The notes beneath the pieces are model-generated. The model ran no database searches. It had not been told where the DNA came from and saw only the letters and a program-made list of their open reading frames with translations. From assembly GCF_005239095.1 (NCBI RefSeq), contig NZ_SZUA01000003.1:248001-312000 (forward strand): a DNA stretch of 64,000 nt. Reading direction: 5' to 3'. This stretch comes from Luteimonas gilva (GTDB lineage Bacteria; Pseudomonadota; Gammaproteobacteria; Xanthomonadales; Xanthomonadaceae). A program made the translations under genes and the position numbers. This document shows positions 53,626 to 61,237 of the stretch, piece by piece. Positions within the stretch are counted from its first letter, which is position 1. The number at the start of each line of letters is the position of its first letter.

Positions 53626-54750
53626 TTACTGCTTCATCGTCACCAGCTGCTTCAGCACGCCGTCCAGGCCGCCGAACACGGTGAGCTTGTCGATCTTCTC
53701 GGTGACCTTCTCCAAGGCTTCGAGCTCCTTCAGGCGCATCAAGGTGGGGCTCTCCTCGATCAGCTTGGCGGTGTTCAGCAGCGAACGGGTCGCGTTCGCC
53801 TCCTCGCGACGGCGGATCACGTTGGCTTGGGCCGCCTTCTCCGCCTGCACCACGCTGTTGAGGATCTCCTTCATCTCGCCCGGCAGGATCACGTCCTTGA
53901 CGCCCACGCCGAGCACCTCGAGGCCGAACTCGGTCACCTTGCCGCGCACGTACGCGAAGATGTCCGCGTCGAGCGAGGCTTTGTCGCCGAGCAGTTCGTC
54001 CAGCGTCTTGGCGGAAACCGCCTTGCGCAGGCCGTACTGCAGCTCGCGGTACAGGTGGTCGCCGAACTTCGCCACCTTGGTGCGCGCGGCGACCGGGTCG
54101 GTCACGCGCACGCTGGCGGCGAGGTTGACGCGCAAGCTGACCTTGTCGCGGGTCAGCAGCTCCTGGCCCGACACCTCGACCGACTGCACGCGCAACTCGA
54201 TCACCTCGGCGCTCACGTTCTTCCGGAAATTCCAGAAGGCGTAAGCGCCCGGCGCCAGGGTGCGCGCCAGCTTGCCGTCGACGAACACCAGGCCCATCGA
54301 CTCGGCCGGCACTTCGGTGGCGATCGCCACCTTGGACAGCGAGCCGAGTTGGCGCAGGCGCGCGGCGACGTCGGCGCGCAGCTCCAGGCCATCGGCCAAG
54401 GACGCGCGCTGCACTTCGACGCGGACCAGGCCGCGCCAGTACAGACGGCGCGAGCCGGGAGCCAGCACGTCCTCGAGCTTGCCGTTTTTCAGCACCAGGC
54501 CGACCTCGTCGGCGCCGATGTCGGCGTGCACGAAGACATCGCCGAGCCCGTCGCCCAGGCTCGCGATGAGCGCGTCGACGTCGTGGCCCGCGTATTCCGG
54601 CGCGGCGATGTTGAACGTGCGCACTTCGATCCGGTTCAGCGGATCGAAAAAGCGGTACACGCCCGCGCCGAGCACCTGCTCGAATTGACGGTTGCGATAC
54701 ACCAGGCCGCGCTCGCCGTCGCCGATCACGACCCTTTTGGTCCAGAACAT
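53626..54750 (-). CDS. Slipin / SPFH (Band-7) family protein
   Basis: 374 residues. An N-terminal region (MFWTKRVVIGDGERGLVYRNRQF) and repeated beta-rich units (VLGAGVYRFFDPLNR and VLAPGSRRLYWRG), then the SPFH domain (about 170-320: KVSLRVNLAASVRVTDPV, LYRELQYGLRKAVSAKTLDELLGDK, FGLEVLGVGVKDVILPGEMKEILN), and a C-terminal coiled coil (AEKAAQANVIRRREEANATRSLLNTAK). It lacks a convincing N-terminal transmembrane hairpin. The second ATG is preferred because the AAGGAG SD is 8 bases before it. Together with rtcB and the upstream tRNA-like genes it matches the proposed Band-7 scaffold of an RNA-repair system. Confidence 0.9.
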   Translation of the reverse strand: MFWTKRVVIGDGERGLVYRNRQFEQVLGAGVYRFFDPLNRIEVRTFNIAAPEYAGHDVDALIASLGDGLGDVFVHADIGADEVGLVLKNGKLEDVLAPGSRRLYWRGLVRVEVQRASLADGLELRADVAARLRQLGSLSKVAIATEVPAESMGLVFVDGKLARTLAPGAYAFWNFRKNVSAEVIELRVQSVEVSGQELLTRDKVSLRVNLAASVRVTDPVAARTKVAKFGDHLYRELQYGLRKAVSAKTLDELLGDKASLDADIFAYVRGKVTEFGLEVLGVGVKDVILPGEMKEILNSVVQAEKAAQANVIRRREEANATRSLLNTAKLIEESPTLMRLKELEALEKVTEKIDKLTVFGGLDGVLKQLVTMKQ

Positions 54751-54832
54751 GGGCATTGCTCCTTGTTGGCTCTGGTGGTCCGATCCAATTTTTGAGAGCC
54801 GAGGCGACGGATCGGACTTCGCCACGCTCTTA

Positions 54833-54885
54833 TTTGAAAGTCCGCACAGGGATGTGCGGGCTTTTGCGGAGGGATACGCATAGTG
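54833..54885. repeat. Direct repeat with CCGCACA hairpin, copy 1
   Basis: TTGAAAGTCCGCACAGGGA-type element whose core is a hairpin (CCGCACA at 54842-54848, loop GGGA, TGTGCGG at 54853-54859). A similar element lies at 55550-55603. The two flank the tRNA-like genes. This may be a genome-wide dispersed repeat, so association with the RNA genes is not certain. Confidence 0.7.
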
Positions 54886-55080
54886 GAAGCGCCCCTGACG
54901 CCGATGCCGCGGAGCGATCGCGCTGTCCGTGCGGAGACCGATCTTTTCCGGCAATCGCGATGTGCTGCGATCCGCTTTCCACGATCGGCCGGCGCGCTTC
55001 GAGGACGAAGGCCCGGCGATACCGCCGCTGCGGAATCCCGTTGCGCGATGCGCCTAAGCGCATCGTTTGGCGGAACGCCG

Positions 55081-55139
55081 CACGGGGCGTTTCCTGGGGT
55101 GGGATTTGCATCCCGTGTTTCCAGATTGACAGTCTGGGT
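55081..55139 (-). other. Structured sequence downstream of the tRNA-like RNAs
   Basis: On the minus strand, directly after tRNA-like 2: CCAGA, 7-nt loop, TCTGG; then CACGGG pairing with CCCGTG about 30 bases on, with an inner GGGAT-GCAA-ATCCC hairpin carrying another GNRA tetraloop. It could be a trailer that folds and terminates or protects the tRNA-like transcript. Assignment is based on pairings seen by eye. Confidence 0.4.
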
Positions 55140-55140
55140 T

Positions 55141-55210
55141 TGGAGCGGGAATCGAACCCGCGACTCTCGGTTTATAAGACCGATGCTCTAACCGACTGAG
55201 CTATCCAGTA
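55141..55210 (-). ncRNA. tRNA-like RNA 2: canonical core, anticodon loop CTTATAA, truncated acceptor
   Basis: On the minus strand: TA at 8-9, D-stem GCTC/GAGC, anticodon stem TCGGT/ACCGA with loop CTTATAA (anticodon UAU, Ile-like), and T-arm GCGGG-TTCGATT-CCCGC. The acceptor pairs only TGGA/TCCA (4 bp); the outer three positions do not pair. No 3' CCA is placed normally. Anticodon UAU is rare in bacteria, and the acceptor is broken, so normal aminoacylation is unlikely. It abuts the other tRNA-like gene. An alternative is a degraded tRNA gene. Confidence 0.72.
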
Positions 55211-55282
55211 GTGGACGAACCGGATTCGAACCGGCGGCCTGCGGCTTGCGCCGCTGCTCTCACCCGACTGAGCTACCGTCCT
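55211..55282 (-). ncRNA. tRNA-like RNA 1: GNRA tetraloop instead of anticodon loop
   Basis: On the minus strand: acceptor GGACGG/TCGTCC (6 bp with one G-U), TA at 8-9, D-stem GCTC/GAGC with AGTCGGGTGA loop, then a hairpin GCGGC-GCAA-GCCGC in the anticodon position, and T-arm GCCGG-TTCGAAT-CCGGT. The 4-nt GCAA loop leaves no room for a 7-nt anticodon loop, so it cannot decode. No encoded CCA. It lies upstream of the slipin-rtcB operon, same strand, followed without gap by tRNA-like 2. Confidence 0.75.
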
Positions 55283-55549
55283 CGCGAAACACCTTCTCCC
55301 GGTTTCTGGCATACGCCACGGCAGCGCCGCGCGCACCGGACGGGCTTGGGAACCCGTACCGCTGGAAACCGTTCGATCGATGTTCCGTATTGGCGTCGGA
55401 AAACGCCAATCCGTTGCGCAAGCCGCGCCCGCCCGCCGCCCGTGCCCGGCATCAGGGCACAGCGCTAAAGCGCCTCGCAGCGGAACATCCTTGTTCTCGG
55501 GCTTTCCATGCCCGGATGCCAGGATGCGGTTTCGTTTGCGTAAAAAATT

Positions 55550-55603
55550 GTTGAAAAGTCCGCACACGGATGTGCGGGCCCTTGCGAAGGGACTCGCGTA
55601 ATG
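55550..55603. repeat. Direct repeat with CCGCACA hairpin, copy 2
   Basis: GTTGAAAAGTCCGCACACGG-type copy of the element at 54833-54885 (CCGCACA at 55560-55566, loop CGGA, TGTGCGG at 55571-55577), preceded by a TAAAAAATTG tract. The sequence between 55285 and 55550 shows no supported gene. Confidence 0.7.
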
Positions 55604-55628
55604 TCTCCATTGCGAACGCGCAAAAGAA

Positions 55629-55657
55629 AACGCCCCCGGAGTCGGTCCGAGGGCGTT
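55629..55657 (-). terminator. Rho-independent terminator with no obvious gene upstream
   Basis: Minus strand reading: AACGCCC ... GGGCGTT stem (7 bp plus an inner CGGA/TCCG, one mismatch) followed by TTTCTTTTG. No protein gene lies upstream on the minus strand between here and the EF-hand gene, so it may end an unannotated small RNA. Confidence 0.65.
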
Positions 55658-55667
55658 CGCGTTCCTC

Positions 55668-55690
55668 GGAGATCGGGGCGACCGATCTCC
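55668..55690. other. 9-bp hairpin next to the orphan terminator
   Basis: GGAGATCGG, loop GGCGA, CCGATCTCC. It stands just upstream (minus-strand sense) of the terminator at 55629-55657. The remaining sequence to 56160 holds no supported protein gene; it may contain a small RNA. Confidence 0.5.
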
Positions 55691-56163
55691 AGAGAAGGAA
55701 ATCAGTCGAATAGGGCCAGGCCGTGCCGCAGTCGCGGCGCGCGATAGCCCGCGTCGCGGTTTTCTCGCGACGTGCAGGGTTCGGCTGCGATGTGGAAGAC
55801 GGGTTTCATATCGAAATTCTGGCGTTTCGTTCGCCACCAGGGCGGAGGCCGCGCAAATTACCAGATGTTTTGCGCATTGCAAGCATTATTTATCGCCGCG
55901 GACGGACGGTCGCGCGCAACGTGCGAGCGGCATGCTATGCGGAGCCAGGTTTTCTTATCGCCGCACGGTCCATTCGGCGCAATACGCTGACGCGCCGCAG
56001 CATGCGGCGAAGAATCGTTGCCGCCGATACGGCGGCTGAGCCCGGTCGACGGACGGTTCGTGCCGTCCCTTAGCATCCGAGCACGCCGCATTTTTCCGGT
56101 TGACGCGTCCGTGACGCGGCGGCGAGCAGGTTTCGGGGTACCGCCGAATCACTGGAGTTCCGT

Positions 56164-56613
56164 ATGAATACGTACACCCGCACGCATCTCGCGTTTTCCA
56201 TGCTGCTGTCGATCGCCGGTCTTTCGCTGCCGCTCGGGGCGCAAGCGGCCGACCGCATGGCCGGCAAGATGGATACCGACGGCGACGGCAAAGTGTCCGC
56301 CGCCGAGCATGCCGTAGCGGCCAAAGCGATGTTCGAACGCATGGATGCCGACAAGGACGGCTACGTCACCGCCGCCGAAATGGACGCCAGCCATGCGGCG
56401 ATGAAGAAGGACGGGCAAGCGACCGACAGCCCGATGTCCTCCGCCGACAAAATCAAGGCGGTCGATCGCGACGGCGACGGCAAGATCTCGGCGACCGAAC
56501 ACGAAGCCGGTTCGAAGTCGATGTTCGGCAAGATGGACGGCGACATGGACGGCTATGTCACCGCCGCCGAGATGGAAGCCGGCCACAAGGCGACGATGGG
56601 CGGGAAGAAGTAG
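56164..56613 (+). CDS. Secreted EF-hand protein with four calcium-binding loops
   Basis: 149 residues. Signal peptide (HLAFSMLLSIAGLSLPLGAQA), then four EF-hand loops with D-x-D-x-D-G: DTDGDGKVSAAE, DADKDGYVTAAE, DRDGDGKISATE and DGDMDGYVTAAE. All have a loop-12 Glu. It is probably periplasmic or secreted. SD GGAGTT precedes the ATG. Followed by a strong terminator. Confidence 0.92.
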   Translation: MNTYTRTHLAFSMLLSIAGLSLPLGAQAADRMAGKMDTDGDGKVSAAEHAVAAKAMFERMDADKDGYVTAAEMDASHAAMKKDGQATDSPMSSADKIKAVDRDGDGKISATEHEAGSKSMFGKMDGDMDGYVTAAEMEAGHKATMGGKK

Positions 56614-56631
56614 CGCGGCGATCCGATGAAA

Positions 56632-56657
56632 ACAACCCCCGGCATGCCGGGGGTTGT
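56632..56657 (+). terminator. Perfect palindrome after the EF-hand gene
   Basis: ACAACCCCCGGC, AT-centred, continuing as the exact reverse complement, 26 bases in all. Positioned 18 bases past the EF-hand stop; A-rich upstream side but few Ts downstream. The following 260 bases (to the DUF1176 start) hold no supported gene. Confidence 0.7.
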
Positions 56658-56921
56658 CCGATCATGCTGGAGCGGTGCGCGTCAGTAGACCGACACGGCG
56701 CTTCAAGCGCGGGCCACCGGTTGTACTGCGTCGAGTTCAAACCGTACAGCTCCTTCGCCCCTAAACGTGAGGAAGCGGCACGCACCCTCATGGTTTTCGG
56801 CCGGCCGATCGTTCTTTAGCAACGGCGGTCACAGTGCGGGTCAGCGAAGCCGATGATTCGACTTTCGCACGCCATCGGCAAAAGGGCCGATGCCGGCGGC
56901 CGATGGCGCTATGCTTCCGCC

Positions 56922-57980
56922 ATGCGCCGCCTCCTCATTCCGATCGCTTTCGTCCTGGCCTGGCCCGCGATGGCCGCTCAGCCTCTCTACCGCGAAATCA
57001 AGGATTTCGTCGTCGCTTGCGACAACGGCGGCGCTTGCCGAGCGCTGGGCTTGGCGCAGGAAGACGGCGGCAATCCCTTGCTGCTGGATTTGCATCGCGA
57101 TGCGGGACCGTCCGGCAAAGCGACGTTGCGGCTCAGCGCCGCGCGGCGTTTCGCGGCCCGAGATTTGCGCGTGGACGGCAAGACCTCGACGGTGTCGGCG
57201 CTGCCGTGGCGCGATGCGGGCGACGCGAACGGCGGTGCGTTGGAATTGCAGGATCCGAACGCGATCGCCAAATTCGTCGACCTCGCGCGCAACGCGGGCG
57301 CGATTACGATCGGCCGCGGCCAGGACAGCGCGAACTTGTCGCTCTCCGGCTTCAGCGCCGCATTATTGCTGGTCGACGAAACCCAAGGCCGCATCGGCAA
57401 CGAAACCGCGTGGCTGCGGCGCGGCGCCAAGCCGGCGTCGGCCGTTCCGGCGGCCGGCGCCTTGCCTGCGCTGCCGCCGCCGCCGAAAAGCGCGGCGTTG
57501 TCGCGGGCGCAGGCGACGTCGTTGATCGCCGCCGTCCGTCGCCAGCAGTCGAAACTGATCGCCGGCGAAGAGTGCGACACCTCGAATCCCGACCTCTCTC
57601 CCGATTCGGCCTACGCTTTGAGCGGCGACGAGGCGTTGGTCCTGCTGAATTGCTTCAACGGCGCTTATCAGAGCGCGAGCCTGGGGTTCCGGATCGACCG
57701 CGCCGGCCGCGGCCCCGCTCGGCGCTTGGTCCTGCAGGCGCCGATCCGGACCGGTGACAACGATGGCCGCATCGATTATTTCACCAATGCGGACTACGAC
57801 CCCGCCAGCGCCACCTTGTCCCACGCAGCCAAGGGCCGTGGCCTGGGCGACTGCGGCGAAGCGGCGAGTTGGCGCTTCGACGGCCGCGAATTCCGCCTGG
57901 CCAGTTATGCTTATCTGGGCCGTTGCAGCGGTGCGGACCCCGGCGATTGGCCGACGTTGTTCCGCAGCGCGGGCCGCTGA
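56922..57980 (+). CDS. DUF1176 family secreted protein
   Basis: 352 residues. Signal peptide (RLLIPIAFVLAWPAMA), then YREIKDFVVACDNGGACRALGLA, typical of DUF1176, and a C-terminal domain around RRLVLQAPIRTGDNDGRIDYFTNADYDPASATLSHAAKGRGLGDCGEAASWRFDGREFRLASY. Cysteines may form disulfides. The start at MRRLL begins the signal peptide. Periplasmic and of unknown function. Confidence 0.88.
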   Translation: MRRLLIPIAFVLAWPAMAAQPLYREIKDFVVACDNGGACRALGLAQEDGGNPLLLDLHRDAGPSGKATLRLSAARRFAARDLRVDGKTSTVSALPWRDAGDANGGALELQDPNAIAKFVDLARNAGAITIGRGQDSANLSLSGFSAALLLVDETQGRIGNETAWLRRGAKPASAVPAAGALPALPPPPKSAALSRAQATSLIAAVRRQQSKLIAGEECDTSNPDLSPDSAYALSGDEALVLLNCFNGAYQSASLGFRIDRAGRGPARRLVLQAPIRTGDNDGRIDYFTNADYDPASATLSHAAKGRGLGDCGEAASWRFDGREFRLASYAYLGRCSGADPGDWPTLFRSAGR

Positions 57981-58041
57981 CCGGCCTTGATCGCGGCGGC
58001 GGCGGCCGCATTTCATCCGCATTCCACCCTCGAGTCCCGCC

Positions 58042-58719
58042 ATGTCCGCCCAGCCCAACGCAGCGCCGCTGCGCATCGATTTCATCTCCGACGTTTCCTG
58101 CCCATGGTGCGCGATCGGATTGCAATCGCTGCAGCGCGCGATAGACAAGGTCGACGGCGAGATCGAAGTCGCGCTGCGTTTCCAGCCCTTCGAGCTGAAT
58201 CCGCAGATGCCGCCGGAGGGCGAGGACGCGATCGTGCATCTCACCGGCAAATACGGCATCAGCGCCGAGCAAGCAGTGAGCAACGGCGAATCGATCCGGC
58301 AGCGCGGCGCGCAACTGGGCTTCGAGTTCGACATGGGCCGCAGGCGCAAGATCTACAACACCTTCGACGCGCACCGCCTGTTGTATTGGGCCGGACAACA
58401 AAATCCCGCTTCGCAATTGGCGCTGAAGCGGGCGCTGCTGCGCGCTTATTTCACCGAAGGCCGCGACGTCTCCTCGCACGAGGTATTGGCCGAAGTCGCC
58501 GAACAAGCCGGCTTGGACGGAGCGCAGGCCCGCGAGGTCCTGACCAGCGGCCGCTACGGCAAGGAAGTGCGGGGCCTGGAGGAAACCCAGACGGCGAAGG
58601 GCATCCGCGCCGTGCCCTCGGTGATCCTGGACGGCCGCTTGCTGGTTCAGGGCGGACAGGCGCCCGAGGTGTTCGAGAAGGCCCTGCGCCACGCCGCCGC
58701 CACCCGGAACCCGGCCTAA
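58042..58719 (+). CDS. DsbA-family oxidoreductase, FrnE-like
   Basis: 225 residues. Thioredoxin-like fold with the active-site CPWC (SCPWCAIG, near 20-23), a helical insertion (LGFEFDMGRRRKIYNTFDAHRLLYW), and the cis-Pro region AVPSVILDGRLLVQGGQ. The long insert and absence of a signal peptide place it in the cytoplasmic FrnE/polyketide-type DsbA group rather than periplasmic DsbA. It probably acts on thiols or oxidative stress. Confidence 0.9.
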   Translation: MSAQPNAAPLRIDFISDVSCPWCAIGLQSLQRAIDKVDGEIEVALRFQPFELNPQMPPEGEDAIVHLTGKYGISAEQAVSNGESIRQRGAQLGFEFDMGRRRKIYNTFDAHRLLYWAGQQNPASQLALKRALLRAYFTEGRDVSSHEVLAEVAEQAGLDGAQAREVLTSGRYGKEVRGLEETQTAKGIRAVPSVILDGRLLVQGGQAPEVFEKALRHAAATRNPA

Positions 58720-58762
58720 GTCCATGACTTCAGAGGGGTGACTTCCGGCCCATGGTGGAATC

Positions 58763-58796
58763 GTTTTGGTGTTGTAGTCTACCAATACACCAAAAC
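58763..58796 (+). promoter_or_regulatory. Perfect 10-bp inverted repeat next to the small-protein SD
   Basis: GTTTTGGTGT, 14 bases, ACACCAAAAC, immediately before the AGAGGT SD of the 65-residue gene. It also contains GTAGTCTAC inside. It could be an operator over the promoter or a 5' UTR hairpin controlling translation. Confidence 0.55.
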
Positions 58797-58806
58797 AGAG
58801 GTCGCC

Positions 58807-59004
58807 ATGAACGCCGTCCGCAGCACCCGTACCCCGTCCGCCCAGCCGGCCCGCGCCGCCCTGCAGCGCGCCGCCGCGCCCCAGGTCCGCCCCGTCCGCC
58901 GCGAGCGCGATTTCGGAATCGGCTACGGCAGCAGCAGCGGCTACGGCAGCACCGAACGTCCCTACGCCGCCAGCGGCGCGCAGAGCTACTTCCGCTGCCG
59001 TTGA
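58807..59004 (+). CDS. Small basic protein, function unknown
   Basis: 65 residues, rich in Arg/Ala/Gly/Ser with GYGSSSGYGS in the middle; no signal peptide or membrane segment. AGAGGT SD gives the ATG. The perfect inverted repeat just upstream suggests regulated expression. Possibly nucleic-acid-binding, but this is only from composition. Its 3' end is 15 bases from the convergent nei gene. Confidence 0.65.
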   Translation: MNAVRSTRTPSAQPARAALQRAAAPQVRPVRRERDFGIGYGSSSGYGSTERPYAASGAQSYFRCR

Positions 59005-59019
59005 TCGCTGCGGCCGCTG

Positions 59020-59757
59020 TCAGCGATACAGACGTTGGCAATGGCCGCAGAAGAAAGCGCGGCGCTGGCGGGTACCGAGCTTGGCCCGGTACTGCAGCCG
59101 GCGCCCGCAGCGCGGACACTGGGTCCGCGTATGCACCTGGTAATGCTGGCGCAGCACGAAGGCTTTTTTCCAAGCCAGGAAATCGAAGCTGTATTCGCGT
59201 GCCTGCTCGATCATCGCGCCCAGCTTGCGCGGCGGCAGCGCGCCGACTTCGCTCTCCGGCTGCACGAGGATCCGGAACAGCACCTCGTTCTTGATGATGT
59301 TGCCGACTCCGGCGAACACGTCCTGATCCAATAGCGCGTCGCACACCATCGCATCGGGCATGCGCGCCAGCTTGCGGCGCGCGGCCTTCGGGTCCCAGGC
59401 GTCGGACATCACGTCCGCGCTCCAGTCGTAAGCCGCATCCAGATCGCCTTCGATGTATTTCAGCGAACAGGCGTAGAAATCGATCGCGCCGGCCTTGCCG
59501 AAATCCAAACGCATGCGCGGCGGCGTGTCCTTCGGATCGTCGATGCGATAGCTGCCGAACAGCATGAAGTGCACGCGCATCGCGAAGCCGTCGAACGCGA
59601 TCAGGAAATGCTTGCCCCAGCTGCGGAATTCGAGCACGCGGCGGCCCTGCATCCTCGACAGGTCCAGTTTGCTGTTGCCGCTGACGCGCAAGACCTTGCG
59701 GCCGCTGAACGGCGCGGCTTGTTCGCGCAGAATCACGATCGACGGGCCTTCGGGCAT
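59020..59757 (-). CDS. nei: Endonuclease VIII (Nei) family DNA glycosylase
   Basis: Removes oxidised pyrimidines and cuts the AP site. The start is placed so that the mature N-terminus is Pro2-Glu3-Gly (MPEGPSI), required for Nei catalysis; 245 residues. Other hallmarks: Lys in GKHFLIAFDG near 50, H2TH region (DALLDQDVFAGVGNIIKNEVLFR), and a C-terminal zinc finger (QCPRCG...FFCGHCQRLY). It is divergent from the PQQ-type dehydrogenase gene. Confidence 0.93.
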   Translation of the reverse strand: MPEGPSIVILREQAAPFSGRKVLRVSGNSKLDLSRMQGRRVLEFRSWGKHFLIAFDGFAMRVHFMLFGSYRIDDPKDTPPRMRLDFGKAGAIDFYACSLKYIEGDLDAAYDWSADVMSDAWDPKAARRKLARMPDAMVCDALLDQDVFAGVGNIIKNEVLFRILVQPESEVGALPPRKLGAMIEQAREYSFDFLAWKKAFVLRQHYQVHTRTQCPRCGRRLQYRAKLGTRQRRAFFCGHCQRLYR

Positions 59758-59889
59758 GGGCCGGCTCTTTTCGGGAGGAATCGGCAACTTATCCGCGGTC
59801 CCGCAGCGGCCGCGTGAGGCCGAAATCGCGTCGCGATCACGGCACCGGGCGCAGGGTGGCGCGATCCGGTGGATCGCGGAGGACGCGTC

Positions 59890-61233
59890 ATGACACGCAC
59901 TTCACATCGCCTGCTCACGGGCTGCGGATTGGCGCTGCTGACGTTGGCGACGCTGGACGCCTGCGCCCAACACGCGCAGCAGACCGATCCGGGCATCGCC
60001 GCCGGCAGCGGTCCGGACCCGGTGCTGCCGGAGCCGGAAAAGAAACGGCTGATCCCGACCGTCAACACCGCCAAGGCGATCGGCTGGTCCGAGAACGCGA
60101 AGCCGACGGCCGCCGAGGGATTGCGCGTCGAAGCCTTCGCGCGCGGCCTGTCGCACCCGCGCTGGCTGTACGTGCTGCCCAACGGCGACGTGCTCGTCGC
60201 GGAGAGCAACGCGCCGCCCAAGCCCGGCGACAACAAAGGCCTGAAGGGCAAGGTGATGAAGTCGCTGATGAAGAGCGCCGGCGCCGGCGTGCCCAGCGCG
60301 AACCGAATCACCCTGCTGCGCGATAGCGACGGCGACGGCGTCGCGGAACGACGCACGGTCTTCCTGCAGAACTTGAATTCGCCGTTCGGCATGGCCCTGG
60401 TCGACGATGCGTTGTACGTGGCCAATGCCGATGCGTTGGTGAAATTCCCGTATCGCGCGGGCGAAACCACGATCGCCGCATCGCCGACGAAAGTCGCGGA
60501 CCTCCCGGGCGGACCGATCAACCATCATTGGACCAAGAACGTGATTGCGAGCGGCGACGGCGGCGAGCTCTACGTCACCGTCGGCTCCAACAGCAACGTC
60601 GGCGAGAACGGCATGGACGCGGAAGCCGACCGCGCCGCGATCTTGCGAGTGGATCCGAAAACCGGCGCGCGCCGCGTCTTCGCTTCCGGCTTGCGCAATC
60701 CGAACGGCCTGGCCTGGCAACCGCAGAGCGGCGCGTTGTGGACCGCGGTCAACGAACGCGACGAACTGGGCGACGATCTGGTGCCCGACTACATGACTTC
60801 GGTGCGCGACGGCGGTTTTTACGGCTGGCCCTACAGCTATTACGGCCAGCACGTCGATGCGCGCGCGCAACCGCCGCGGCCGGATCTCGTCGCCAAGGCG
60901 ATCAAGCCCGATTACGCGCTCGGTTCGCACACCGCTTCGCTCGGTTTGGTTTTCTACACCGAAAAACTCTTCCCCGCGCGCTACGCGAACGGCGCCTTCG
61001 TCGGCCAGCACGGCTCGTGGAACCGGAAGACGCCGAGCGGCTACAAAGTCGTGTTCGTGCCGTTCGCGGACGGCAAGCCGAACGGTCCGATGGAAGACGT
61101 GCTCACCGGTTTCCTCGACGCGAAAGGCCGGGCGCAGGGGCGTCCAGTCGGCGTCGCCGTGGACAAGCAGGGCGCGTTGCTGGTGGCCGACGACGTCGGC
61201 GATACCGTGTGGCGGGTGACGCCGGCGCGCTGA
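59890..61233 (+). CDS. PQQ-dependent sugar dehydrogenase-like lipoprotein
   Basis: 447 residues. Signal peptide with a possible lipobox (TLDAC), then a six-bladed propeller: [124 protein letters not shown]. These are typical of soluble glucose/sorbosone dehydrogenase-like PQQ enzymes in the periplasm. It is divergent from nei. Confidence 0.9.
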   Translation: MTRTSHRLLTGCGLALLTLATLDACAQHAQQTDPGIAAGSGPDPVLPEPEKKRLIPTVNTAKAIGWSENAKPTAAEGLRVEAFARGLSHPRWLYVLPNGDVLVAESNAPPKPGDNKGLKGKVMKSLMKSAGAGVPSANRITLLRDSDGDGVAERRTVFLQNLNSPFGMALVDDALYVANADALVKFPYRAGETTIAASPTKVADLPGGPINHHWTKNVIASGDGGELYVTVGSNSNVGENGMDAEADRAAILRVDPKTGARRVFASGLRNPNGLAWQPQSGALWTAVNERDELGDDLVPDYMTSVRDGGFYGWPYSYYGQHVDARAQPPRPDLVAKAIKPDYALGSHTASLGLVFYTEKLFPARYANGAFVGQHGSWNRKTPSGYKVVFVPFADGKPNGPMEDVLTGFLDAKGRAQGRPVGVAVDKQGALLVADDVGDTVWRVTPAR

Positions 61234-61237
61234 GCGA

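Noticed and set aside
54757-55140. A sigma-54 promoter (as in RtcR-controlled rtcBA operons) upstream of the slipin gene
   Set aside because: The closest match, TGGAAACACGGGATGCA on the minus strand, has the GG and GC elements one base too far apart, and no rtcR gene is present in the window.
55141-55282. Two ordinary tRNA genes
   Set aside because: One lacks an anticodon loop and the other has a broken acceptor stem; neither encodes a normal CCA end, so they are listed as tRNA-like RNAs.
56558-56791. 77-codon minus-strand open frame after the EF-hand gene
   Set aside because: It overlaps the terminator palindrome and the EF-hand 3' end, and shows no SD or domain.
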